A stretch of 64,000 nt of DNA from Aphelocoma coerulescens (taxonomy: Eukaryota; Chordata; Aves; Passeriformes; Corvidae): positions 59,338,345 through 59,402,344 of the forward strand of contig NC_091015.1 of the NCBI RefSeq assembly GCF_041296385.1, in the 5' to 3' direction. The notes under the pieces are model-generated. The model searched no databases and was not told the DNA's origin. It saw only the letters and a list, made by a program, of their open reading frames with translations. Within the stretch, counting starts at the first letter, position 1. The number at the start of each line of letters is the position of its first letter. The translations under genes and the position numbers were made by a program. This document shows positions 48,881 through 60,196 of the stretch, piece by piece.

Positions 48881-51800
48881 CCCTGCTTCTTCCTGGTGTA
48901 TTTTTGCATTTGAACTATTTTGAGTATTTTCCTTTAGGCTGTAGCTATCGATAGTTTTTTCTAAACAATACAAATTATTGACACAGGTCTGTTACACTCT
49001 GTAAAAAAGTCCAGAGCTGCATGTATGGCATTAAATTCCAGACATTTATGTACAAACACTCTTTACTGGGAAAGAACAGGAAAATCAATTAGAATGTAAA
49101 TTGCCCTACTGTCCACTTCCTTCATATTGTGTCCTTTGCTGGATGTTAGAATGCCACTTCACAGTATTGTTTTGTAGATTTTTGTGGAAATTGAAGCAGG
49201 GGATGCAAGAACTGTGGATGATATTTTTTTGCTCTTGTCCATGAGATATAGGCATTTTGGGGAAGCTCTGAAAAAGATTCGGCTCTAGATGAACTCTGTT
49301 AAAAGGTAGAGCACAGGACTCACTCACAGGAGAGTTATGCTGCGTTAGACTAGGGTGGTTCTGTTGTCATTGGGAACATAAGGAGTTTTTGCAGAGGAGA
49401 TAAGGGAAAAACAAGGTCCTTAAAGGTTATTATGGGGATGCTGGAATTGGATAACTTGGGATAAGCCAGAAAATTAATGTCTAGGGAAGAGAAGAGAGAC
49501 CAAAACATTTCAGAAAGCTCTTATACTAAAACAAAATACAACTGAGAGGGAATGAGGAGTTTTACAAGTATATTAAGTATTGCTAACTTGTTCTCTGACT
49601 GTGTACACACATCTAATTCATAATTTCCCATCTTAGTGAAATAACACTTAAAGATTTACTTGGTTTGGAAAAGAGACTGATATAACCTCAAGAATTCTCT
49701 CTGATTATGTCTTGGATCTTCTGATTTTGCTAAAAGTGAAAGACCAACCTTCTGAATGTTGTGTCTAAAGTGACCAAAACAGCAAGTATATGCAATCAAA
49801 TGAGCACAAAGGAAAATAAAAATGTCATTTAGCTCCACTTGGTAAACTAATAAAGACGTTTAGATAATCTGGACTATGCTACTGACTTTGTGAAGGGTTA
49901 CATGTGCCTAAAATCATAGATGTCACTTAAATAAATAAAAAAAAAAGAGTGGTTTTACTTTAAGTCCACAATTCCTTATTCAAGAAAGCATGTCGGTCCA
50001 GTTATACAAGAGTTCCATAAAAAAGGCTTATTCACTCAAATTATTTATCTTCTTATCTTGTAGAGAGCATTATCTTGATAATATGGCTTTAAAAAGCACA
50101 GGCAAAAAAGCACAGGAGACCAGCTGCTACATCTTTTCTAACTTTATTATCAGCAAATTTTGCCTGTGTTGAGAAGGTGGTAAGTATTGAAGTCCTTGTA
50201 GCACGTGATTGAAAACTAGCCTTGAACATAATGACTCAAACAATACTTAGACAAATTACCCAGACAGGTGGCTAATGACTGTGCATATAATTTCTAGGCT
50301 CTGTCAGACCACATATCTTGAATTCTAAATTTTTTTTTCCTTGCCTCTATTTCATCTTTTTCACTTAAGTATTGTGCAAGGATAATTTGAAATGCAATTA
50401 GAACACTGGAATTGTACCATTTCCTGGATTCCTGAGAAATAAAAAGAGGTTTTCTCTTATTGCAGTTAGAGATCAGGCGTGAAATGACAACAACCATGTA
50501 ACACTGCTACATACAGAAACGTTATTTGCATCTCACTCTTCTTTTTCTCACCATGAGAAATCAATGTGATTCTGCACAGTACCGGTCACAGTCAGGTCCT
50601 GTGTGGTATATTTAATTCCCATGCTGGCAATGGAGGTCAACACTCACAAAGCTGTGATTTTTGGGTAAGAATGTGTGGGGCACATTCTGTAAGCAGGAAT
50701 ATTTTGGTAAATTTTGATGTTCACTGTAATATTCACAAAATAAAAGAACCAGATTAAGTCCAGGTCTAATCTGGGACACACTCACGGGAATACATGTACT
50801 CTATTTGACTTCATGTACATGCATGGCAGGAGTAAAAAGGAGGAGCAAAGTGAAAAGAAGGATGTTGGTGGAATCACACAACTGTATGTACAGGAATTAT
50901 TGGAAGATGGTAATTCTCTAAGTTTAACTGGGCAGTGCATCTGTGCAAAATGCATCTCCAGAAAGAAACCTGATTTACCAGTCCTTTGTGTTTAACACTG
51001 AAATCCAAGGACACTCTAGCACAGTGAAGAAATGTTACCAGAGACCTGTCTTTAAGACAACAAGGACAGAAAAAGGCAGTAATTGATAGCACTTATAAGA
51101 ACAGAAAGTCAGAAATTTCTTGACCTGGACTCCAGTTTAGAATGATCAGATTATAATGTTTAAATGACTTTGCCTTCTGTTACCCAGACAACAGACATCT
51201 GAACTCTTTTAGAAGAGCCAACTTACCTTAGATTTAAAAAGAAGTTAATTTCTTTTGGAAATTTAGGTTTACCTTAGAATTAATTTAAGTGCTTCCACTT
51301 AAACCATGAAGACAGTGAAGGCTTCTGTGATTCACAGGCACTCAGAGCTTTGTGAAAACTGAAATCTTGCACACAAGACATACACACATGCATTTATACG
51401 TATATAGAAAAGGAAAACTGCACTCAAAAAGTTCAGTTATGGTTAGAGATCTTTCAAATATCCATTTTAGAGTAAAGATGGGTGTTCCTAACTGGAAAAT
51501 GCAGAAAATGTGTATGAAATTATAGCAGTGCCAGTCTTCAGGAAAGAGAAGAGAGCTTTGTCAGGCTGCATTTTTATGAGTCATGTCAACGAGATTGCAA
51601 CGAATTGATCTGATTTGCTATGATAAAAAGCAGCTACTTATATAATTTTGAAAGACATTGAAGTCTATCAAATAAGGCATTACAGGCAAAATACTGGATA
51701 GCAATGATCCCAAATAAAAATCAAATTTAATTATGAGAACAATAAACACAATGATATAGATGGAGAGGTACAACCTGCTCATTTGTAAGCCCACCACAGC

Positions 51801-52934
51801 TATCAAAGCTAGCACTGATGATTTATAAACAGAACCTGGTATTTCACTACATCACTACATGCTTAACTCACATCCTTGTTAGTCAAGAAGTCACATTGTT
51901 CAGTTCTGTCACTTAACTCTCTTATGAAAGAGAAACAAATACTGTGATACACACAAAATGAGGAACACTTGGCTGGAGACTGAGAGGTAGATTTTCCACA
52001 GACAGCAGAAAGTGGATTAGAAGGATTGTATAGATGCTACTCAAGAGAAGAAAAAACTCTGGAAAACAATATAATTATTTGAAAACTGCAAACTTACCTA
52101 AATTAACTACCCTAATTTAGTAATTAAATTTTAACCATGTGTTGTGACAAACTTAGGTAGCTACAGAAAAACCTCAAAACTAACTATCACATTTACTACA
52201 ATATTGTCTTCTCATACAATAGGGAAATCAGAATTGTATTTATAGAATAGAAGCATCAGCTTTTAGAGAAAAATGAGCAGAGATGTTCCCTATGAATTTT
52301 TCCAACTCTACTGCCTTCACAAATATTTGCAAGGCAGCAAAGCTATAAGCAATGTTTACCTTGAAAATATTCCATGAAATTATTGAATATAGAATTCTAT
52401 GCCAATACTGTCATCCAAAATATTATTCATATTCCTCTTTTTGGCAAGGGCTGCTTTTAAATTCTGTACCACAGATGTGCACCTAATGTATATTTGCACA
52501 TATTTATTGTGCCCCCTCTCCCTTCCATCCTCTATGTTCAGTAACACAAGTGAATTAGAAACAGAGGAAATTTCCTAATCATGAAAGGGGAGAAACTTTG
52601 GACTTAGCCAGTCAGATAGTAGGGGAAAGGGATTTACAGTGTTTTAAAATGTTGTTTGAAAAATGAATGGAAGAAATCATATGGCAGCTTAGTGTGATTT
52701 TCAAGTAAAAAAATCAAGGTTGGGATATGAGATTTGGTGTGTAAATGTTGAATATTTCTAAGTAGAACTTAAAAAGGAGGATTGCTGTGATGCTATGAAG
52801 ATTTTTTGCCTTTTCTTTTATACCTCTGTTATACCTTTTTTACAACTTCTGTATTCTTAGTGCTTTTGCCTACATTCTTAGATTTATTTGTCAAGCTGAG
52901 AGACTAAACATTTTAGAAGCTTCGTAGTTAGGGA
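48881..52934. other. AT-rich intronic sequence, nothing recognised
   Basis: No exon or interspersed repeat was recognised. Frames of 60-73 codons on both strands look random. Confidence 0.5.
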
Positions 52935-52938
52935 TCAG

Positions 52939-53247
52939 TGTGCCCCAGACCCCAAGGTCCCCTCCAGAACACATTCTGTAAACCAAGATAGAACCACCCA
53001 GGTGAAGGTTCCTTGGGGAGGGGGGCTCACTTGAGCCTCTCATTGGGGAATCTTTGATAGATACGCTAATTAGTAAAACCTATAATGTTATACCAGATCT
53101 TTTGGGGTGTCCATTTGGCGGGGTGCATTTCGGTGCATTTGACCTGGATGTGGTGCACCTAAGGATCCTTAAAATAAATACCAAGGAAAAATCCCTTTTC
53201 CCCTTCTAACTGTGTATGACTCTTGATTTTAAGACCCGGAAAAGGCA
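52939..53247 (+). mobile_element. Short complete solo LTR, class I-like
   Basis: 309 bp from TGTGCCCCAGACCC to GACCCGGAAAAGGCA with exact TCAG flanks. Internal landmarks are GGGGTGTCCATTTGGCGGGG, GGTGCATTTGACCTGG, GTGCACCTAAGGATCC, AATAAA (53173-53178), ACCAAGGAAAAATCCCTTTT and CTAACTGTGTATGACTCTTG, in the U3-R-U5 order of a known avian short LTR type. No clear TATA box; TATAATGTTATA near 53081 is a weak candidate. No internal retroviral sequence is present. It is antisense to the host gene. Confidence 0.85.
53173..53178 (+). terminator. Polyadenylation signal AATAAA in short LTR
   Basis: AATAAA between the promoter-side part and the U5 end, about 70 bp before the LTR terminus, the expected R-region position. 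Confidence 0.6.
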
Positions 53248-53889
53248 TCAGCTGTATGTCCATCTTGTTTGTACCATACTTCTATTGTATTAATACTGTG
53301 CTTCAGGGCTTCTGTTGGTAACCTTCAAGGGCATATTTGGGCTTAGGATTTTTTTTTTTTTTATTCTCTATGTATCAATAGACTTTTGATGTATTTTCAC
53401 CCTTTTGTGAAGCACTGAATTGCCACAGTAAGACTGAATCGGACACAAGGAAGGCCAGTGCTCCCTGAGGTTTTGAGTTCTTGAGTGACTCCCCTTGACC
53501 TGCTCATTTAGCATACTCGGCTAACTGGAAGGGCAGCTATATCTGGAGAGGCTCAAGGTATTCCTCTGTGAGTAGGATCCTTTTACCTGGATGCACAGTG
53601 GCTCTTGCAGGATTAGACTATTGGTGCTGCCACATGAACTCTTCAATTCTTTTCCTGTAGTTACAAATATTCAGAGGCGTTTCTTTAATTTTCCCTGCGA
53701 TCAAAAGTCAGGCTTAGGGTGCTGGTGATAGGGGGGGTGTATGTAGAGAAAATGGTCCAAAATCTGTAGGTTTAAATATCTACTTCATGGACTGAGGGAA
53801 ACAGACTAACTTTTCAACTTTATGTTTCTAATCCATATCTCAGATATAGTACTCAAAAGTGCAGAGAATATTTATTAACAAATATAGCC

Positions 53890-53965
53890 TTTTTATGTTA
53901 TATTTAAATTTTATATTTAAATATTTTATATTTAAATTAATTTTATTTTGTATTTAAATTTTTGC
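53890..53965. repeat. AT-only tandem patch built on TATTTAAAT
   Basis: TATTTAAAT occurs at 53901, 53914, 53929 and 53951 (spacings 13, 15 and 22 bp) in almost pure A/T. Confidence 0.75.
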
Positions 53966-56699
53966 TTCCTTTCAAAATTACAGTATGCATATCAAAAAGG
54001 CTCATGTGAGGTTCTGTGCAGAGATAATATACTTTAATATTTTTAGTAAAATTAGCAGAACATGGGGGAGGTTTTAAAGGTGAATTTTAACATCGTAGCT
54101 TTGTAGCCATGTATTGGCAACTTATAAAACTTAAGAAAACATGACTAACATTTTTGCCGATGATGTTAGACTGCAAAAAATGACCAGCTATTTCCCTCTC
54201 CTTCTTTGCCATTCTGCTAGCAGTTCTTTGATAGAGCAAAGCATGGTAAAATATACAAAAAGTCGAATTTTAAATAAATTTCCATAATTAAGTTTGATTA
54301 CTTCTATTTCCAAATAACTGCAGATGTTTTTTTCCTAATTAACATTGGGAATTTGACACTGACACTGACTCTGCTGTCTTTTCCTGCAGGAAATTGTGTA
54401 CTTTTGCCCATTAACTTGAATATGATACGAATGTCAATATGCACAACCAGTCTGTTAGCCACATTTCTAGACTGCTCTTTTTATTGAGTTCCTTCCCTCA
54501 GGAGCCTACACTGTTACTATTGTAAATTTATGTTGAAAATGCTGTAAAGCATGCAGACTTCTGTCTTGATGCTAGTATTGAATTTTAACACTGTATACCT
54601 AAGAATGCCATTTAAAATATTGTCTGATGATTAGGTCCAGGGAAGGGAAAAAGTCACAACATGAACAGTTAATTAAAATAATCACTCTGATAAAAATTAT
54701 AATATTACTCTCAGGAGAAATAATATGCCCTGCTTTATTTGGGTTGTTTTATTTCAATTTATTTCACAGGATGGTGTTGGCAGACACCATTGCAGGATGT
54801 CTGCTGACTGGACTATGCAGAAACCACTGCATGAATATTGAATATTTGCCTGTTTCCTTAGACAGGCAGGTCTCGAAACTTCTGATATCTGGGATATCTG
54901 TTAGCAAACATGGACATTGCTAAGATTAAAGCAAAACTTCCGCCTCTCAGATGTTTTTCCCTTAACTTACCTTTTCCATAACCTGTCAAATTTCTGTTCT
55001 GGCATTTTCTGCATAAGCACTGGCAAATTTTACTGGCAAGGTGTGTGCATAGTTGCATTTAAGGGCATTTGCACAGTGGGTATGAAATGCATCTCTAGCA
55101 TATTTGGTGTCTAATTGCTTGCACATTATTGCCCTAATTTATGGAACCCTGTGTTCTTGAAACCAATTTGCTCATTTCTTGTCTTCTTTAGACATTCTGC
55201 TGAAAGTTTATCTTTCAAGCTCTTTTTAAAATAATTCATAGTAATGAATCTTGTTTCCATATTTGCATAAAGAGTCATGTATCAAGGCAAATGACTGATC
55301 TGTAAAGAGGAAAAGTATACTGACATTGCACCTTCAATTACTGTTAATTAGCCTAGTCCATTAACTTTAGTAGAGGAATATAATTTTATCACATGGGAAC
55401 TTCTTTCTCCCATACGTTAGAAAGCTTCTTATGTTGACTTCTGATAGCAGTTGATAGTAAACTGTGAAGAACTTTACATGGCAATAAGGACTATTCCCTT
55501 ATAAACTTTGGTAACGTGAAGAGCAAGTAATGTAAGAATTAAAGTTAATAAGAATTTTAGAATAAAGGTCCTTCTCATATCTAAAATGCAAGGTTTTATT
55601 AAAGACAATTTGGTAAGGATTTACCCCATGCAAAGAGATACATGGCATTTTTGTTTTCAGATGAGCTACTCTGTCCTGAGATTCATGTTAAATCTAGCAA
55701 CAGAAAGATTAAAAGTAAGCAGCTTTGATCTGAATACATTTGACACTGTCTTATTAAATTTGGCAGAATCTGAACTTTAGAAGTGTCTCTAGTTGTCCAG
55801 AAACACAGCTGCTTGATTGACATCATTCTACAAGTGGAGTCCCCTGCATATAAATGAATTGCCCTGACTGGAGATTAGGCCCCTGAGCACACGAGAAAGC
55901 AATCACCAAAGAGTCATAGTCTCTTATTAAGGCATGCATAATGTGCTACCATATCCAGGTCACCTGCAAAGACTCTGCATGTCATTAAAAAGAAAAAGTA
56001 ATAAAGCCTTTTCCCCGCTACCATGAATCTCCACTATTCAGATATTCAGGATTTTCTCCTGCTTCCATTATCATGTATTCCTTCACCTTGCTTTGAAGCC
56101 CCCTATTTTCCTTTGTGTATATTTAACCTTTTCCCCTTTTTGCCAATTCTCCTCTCCCAGTTTTTTGCTCCATTTCCTGCCACAATCTTGCCTTCTGCCC
56201 ATCTGTATCTTTCTTTTTTGCTCTGTCAAACATCTATTTCCCACGTTTTACTTATACCTTTCCTTTCTGTTTATTACTTCCCCTTTTGTCTAATATCAAC
56301 CTTTTTTTTTTTTAACTTTCATATTCCGGTGCAAATATAAAAATAGGCATACGGTCTCTAAGGTGACCAGAGAAGATTCTCAGGAAAAAATATATGAGTA
56401 CAGCAGGGGCAGGGTGATGCATCCATCGGTATACTCCCCTGAATTCCTGTGGTGTGCAAGAAAGGGACCATCCTGAAGCAGTTTGCCCACTTTATTTGTA
56501 TTTAATAGCTGTTGATGGACTTTTCTTTTGTGAAGTGACACAACTGTTTTCTGAAGCCGGTTACACTGGCCTCATCTGCATCAGAGTTTTGCATTTGAAT
56601 ATACTTGCATTCAACTTAAGCACGCTATTAATGCTTGGCTTGTGAGAAACACTGATAGTCATTTCCTATGCACATTTTCCATGCCATTCATGACTGCAA
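53966..56699. other. Intronic sequence, nothing firm
   Basis: Pyrimidine-rich stretch at 56030-56320 gives hydrophobic-looking frames (66 and 105 codons) that are compositional. The stretch 55800-55990 is a weak candidate for a conserved noncoding element. Confidence 0.45.
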
Positions 56700-57660
56700 A
56701 AACAGATCACATCCCTCCTCTTCCAAGAGCAAGATGAGGAGCCTTTTCTGTTCTTAATCTCTTCTCATACAGAAGTCTTGATCCACTTTATCGCCCTTTT
56801 CTACTTCCTATATATCTCTCTGAGATGAGCTGATCATATCAAAATTGACAAAACATTCAAAAGGTGGGGGTACATAATTGATTTATATAATGGTACTAGC
56901 TCCCATTTTTATTCCTTGTCAGCTCAATTTCTTGAAGAACCTGTGATAAAAACTTAGTCTAAAGCTTTTCATGAAATTTAGATATATCAGCTGGCCTGAA
57001 GTTTATCCATATGCTTACTGACTACAATGAACATCTGTGAGTCCTCTGCAAAACCACATAGATGCTTTATTTTCTTGCATAAATTATTTCTATACTTGAT
57101 CAGATTTTTATTAACTTGCTTCAGAAATCAGATTTATTCTAAGACTCTTCCTGTTATCCTTTAATAAGCATTGTCACTTTTCCCAGCTTCTATACTTCTA
57201 GAGTATGGGCTAACAAGAGAGATAAGTAATCAGTTAATATTAACTTATTTTTCTTATTTGACTGCCTTTAGAACTCTCTGGTGAAGGCTATCTGGTTCTG
57301 TCAACAATTCTTCACTTAGGTACTCAAAATGTCCCTTCACCGGAGAAACTAAGTATTGCTGGATCTCTAAGTTCCTCCTTGATTCAACAAAACCCTTCTG
57401 GTTGATGCATATCCATGCTTCCATCTTTTTGCTTGTTATCTGACAGATTCTAGTATGAAATATGAGTTCTGCTAGCCCAGCTGCTCTCTAAGTCTCCTGA
57501 GTCCCAGGTATCTCCAGGCCAGAGATGCATCAGAATACATGAAAGTTTCTTATCTTACCAATATTAATTTATTCCCTTTGATGATAAAAGAAGATACTGT
57601 CTCATTCCTTTACTATAAAAACAACCCAGAAGAAAATATTTATCCAGTTTTCAATGTACA
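56700..57660 (-). mobile_element. Ancient CR1/L3-type LINE remnant
   Basis: The plus strand follows, in order, the complement of an old amniote CR1 subfamily best known from turtles. Landmarks are TCTCTTCTCATACAGAAG, TATCGCCCTTTTCTACTTCC, TCTCTGAGATGAGCTGATCA, ACATTCAAAAGGTGGGGGTA with GATTTATATAATGGTA, AAGCTTTTCATGAAATTTAG with ATATATCAGCTGG, CTCTGCAAAACCACAT, then GAACTCTCTGGTGAAGGCTA with TCTGGTTCTG (RT-coding part) and later weaker blocks. Many substitutions and deletions separate these, and all coding capacity is gone. The age contrasts with the better-preserved CR1 at 3.1-4.7 kb. Confidence 0.75.
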
Positions 57661-58200
57661 GTCCAAAAGAAGATCTGTAAAATAATACTGGTTTGAGTTT
57701 TACTTTTAAAATATTGTTAGAATTTTTAAATCAGAAAATCTTACAGTAGACAAAAAAAGATGTTAGCCAAAATGGCAATGTTACATTTCAGTGGTATTTT
57801 TCACTTAAAGTCCATGTTAAGTATGAGAGTGGAAAGAAAGAAAGCCACAGGTAGATAAAACTTAAATATGGATAAAATGACATGGCATAATAAGGAGTTT
57901 AGTTTTTCTGTTATGCAAGCATCTAGGTTTTTTTAAAAGTACCCCACAACAGCTATTTTATCTCGTTCAGGCTTGGAACTTGCATTTAAAAAAGTGTCTT
58001 GGGTGTCTACTATTAATCTATAAGTTGAAGTCAAAAACCAAGAAATCATTTTAGGCTTCATTTCTTTTTCTGCACTGGAAACAAGAAATTCAGTTCTTTA
58101 AAACACAGAGCCAGATTTCTGTAATTTCTCTCAGTGCTGTGGGTGCTCATGATACAATCACTGTAACAGCAGAGTTAAACAAATAGCCTCTGCTAAAATG
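57661..58200. other. Intronic sequence, nothing recognised
   Basis: AT-rich sequence without coding or repeat signature. Confidence 0.5.
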
Positions 58201-58234
58201 CAGATAGATAGATAGATGGACAGATAGATGGATA
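58201..58234. repeat. (GATA)n-type microsatellite
   Basis: CAGATAGATAGATAGATGGA then CAGATAGATGGATA: short imperfect GATA/GATG array. Confidence 0.85.
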
Positions 58235-60134
58235 CAATGCAGGAAGGCATGCCCTGTGCCATGTGATGCACGTTCATCAGTGCTGAACATCAGAACTTCC
58301 ATTTTGAACTGAAACTAGGGGAGAGACCCAAACAGTGGCTGAAGGTTTCAAGTTAGCAAAACTGTCATGGCCAAGGACATCAAACTGGAAGCCTTAACAA
58401 CTGGGCTTAGTTTTAAAAAGCAAGATCACTTCAAATAGAAATTGACTGTCATTAAATCATAACTACATTACTACTATTTTCCCTTATATCCCTTTGCTAT
58501 AGTTGCCCTTAATGCATTAAATGAAGAGCCTTTAATGTAAGATCTTCCTGGAAATGGCTTTGAGCCTGCTTACCTAATAATACAGAAGCATTTAGATTTT
58601 GCTGCAAATTCATAGCAAATTATTTCAGAGAACGAACATATAGTTAAATTACCATAACATTTTGGGGAAAATGTCATATTTCACTTTCTAATTAATCTTT
58701 TAAATCACCATATTTTATACAAGATATGCATATTGTATTTTATACAGTATGTGTTCAAGTTTGCTTCCAGTGAGAAAAGCAAAAAGGATTTGATGTTTAT
58801 ACTACTTCAGTGACACCAAAATAAGTGTGGCTTCTATTTTCAGTCTCAGAATAGTTTGTCAACAAAATATTTGTGTTGATGTTGAATCATACATTAGAAG
58901 GTACTTGAAGGTAGAGGCCTCTTTCTGGCTTGGGCATCTTAAATACTGACTAGCTTGCATTTTGTTCTATTATAACAGCTTATAAAAGCTTCTATCAAGT
59001 GAGAGCAGGTAAAAGATAAACCAAGTCCCATTCCCAGTGACTAATTCCTAACTGTAAGAAGCATGAAGATTTAGTAGTTAGCTTAAATGTACTTCTTCAC
59101 AAGCCTTTGACTTTGGAAAGCAGTTTACTAATGCAGGTATCTGCTGGGTCAGTCTGAGAATGAAAAATATTTTCAGACTATTTGGAATAGCTTAGTAACA
59201 CTGTGCTACCCAAAACTCTTACTAAACATAAGACTCACTGTGCTGTGACCTTGAAATGTAGGCAATTCTTTTAAATGCATTTAGACACAGTTCCAAAGGT
59301 GGACAAATTGCAGGAAACGTTACTTCTGGCAATTCTGACCTTGATAGCGTGAGGAAGCAGTGGAAGGGAAAGGAAAACTAAAACATATCCAACAGCACTG
59401 GGCATAACAAGAGGCTGAACCCATTGCTTCCACTGACTAGTTGTACAACAGCCTGAGCCACCACCTTATCTTCTATAAACATATGCTTCCCTGTCATTAT
59501 TCTTGAATACAACAGGGAGATTTTTCTGAATGCTATTTAATTGAATCTATAATGATTTCTTCACAAGTTCTATTACTTTGAAAATTGAAAATCTGCAGGG
59601 GAATGTTCCTTGTTTTAGAAACAGAGGAAGGAATTGCTGTTGCAATGACTGAACCAAGTCACTCACTTAATAGAATTATTTCATGTTCAAGTAAACTAAC
59701 TGCAAAATCTAGACATGTTACTCTGAGTATGCAGTTTTCAGTGAAGTCTATAAATTATCTCACCAACAAAGATTTGCACAGAAGCCAAAACCTGAAGTCT
59801 TTTATTAGGTAGAAGTTTTACTGACTCCAAGGACCTAAGAAACAGTTTAATACTGACAATGCCTTTCTGGAAATACAGTTTGATTTTGGAACGCTCTTAG
59901 GAGAATGTCTTAGTCAGACGTTCAGGGATCACTATTTGCATTTCACTGTCATTACAGTATTCATTCTACAGCATCAGTGCAGAAAAAAGCCACAAAAGAT
60001 AAGCAATGAAAAATGCAGTAATAGCATTTTTTGTGTTTGAAACCAAGTCCTCCATTAAATTTATACCTATCATGCTGTGAAAATAAACTAGTAATCCCAC
60101 AAGTGATTTAACTTGAATTTAGCACTGATGTAAG
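58235..60134. other. Intronic sequence, nothing recognised
   Basis: A 75-codon plus-strand frame (59585-59812) has no known motif. No interspersed repeat was recognised. Confidence 0.5.
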
Positions 60135-60196
60135 CAGGGAGGATTGGACCACATGACCTCAAAAGGCCACTTCCAATGAAGTTATCCTATGATTTT
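60135..60196 (+). mobile_element. CR1 3'-terminal fragment
   Basis: GGGAGGATTGGACCACATGA, CCTCAAAAGGCCACTTCCAA and TATCCTATGATTTT match the last 60 bp of a sense CR1 (TTGGACTAGATGACCTCAAAAGG-type block ending in TTCTATGATT). Orientation is opposite to the host gene. Confidence 0.75.

Larger units (their letters stand above)
52935..53251 (+). repeat. 4-bp target-site duplication TCAG flanking LTR
   Basis: TCAG at 52935-52938 precedes the LTR's TG, and TCAG at 53248-53251 follows its CA. A 4-bp duplication is typical of class I (gamma-like) retroviruses. Confidence 0.8.

Noticed and set aside
56023..56340. Hydrophobic 105-codon frame resembling a membrane protein
   Set aside because: The sequence is a pyrimidine-rich tract, which encodes Phe/Leu/Ser/Pro in any frame; no start context or homology.
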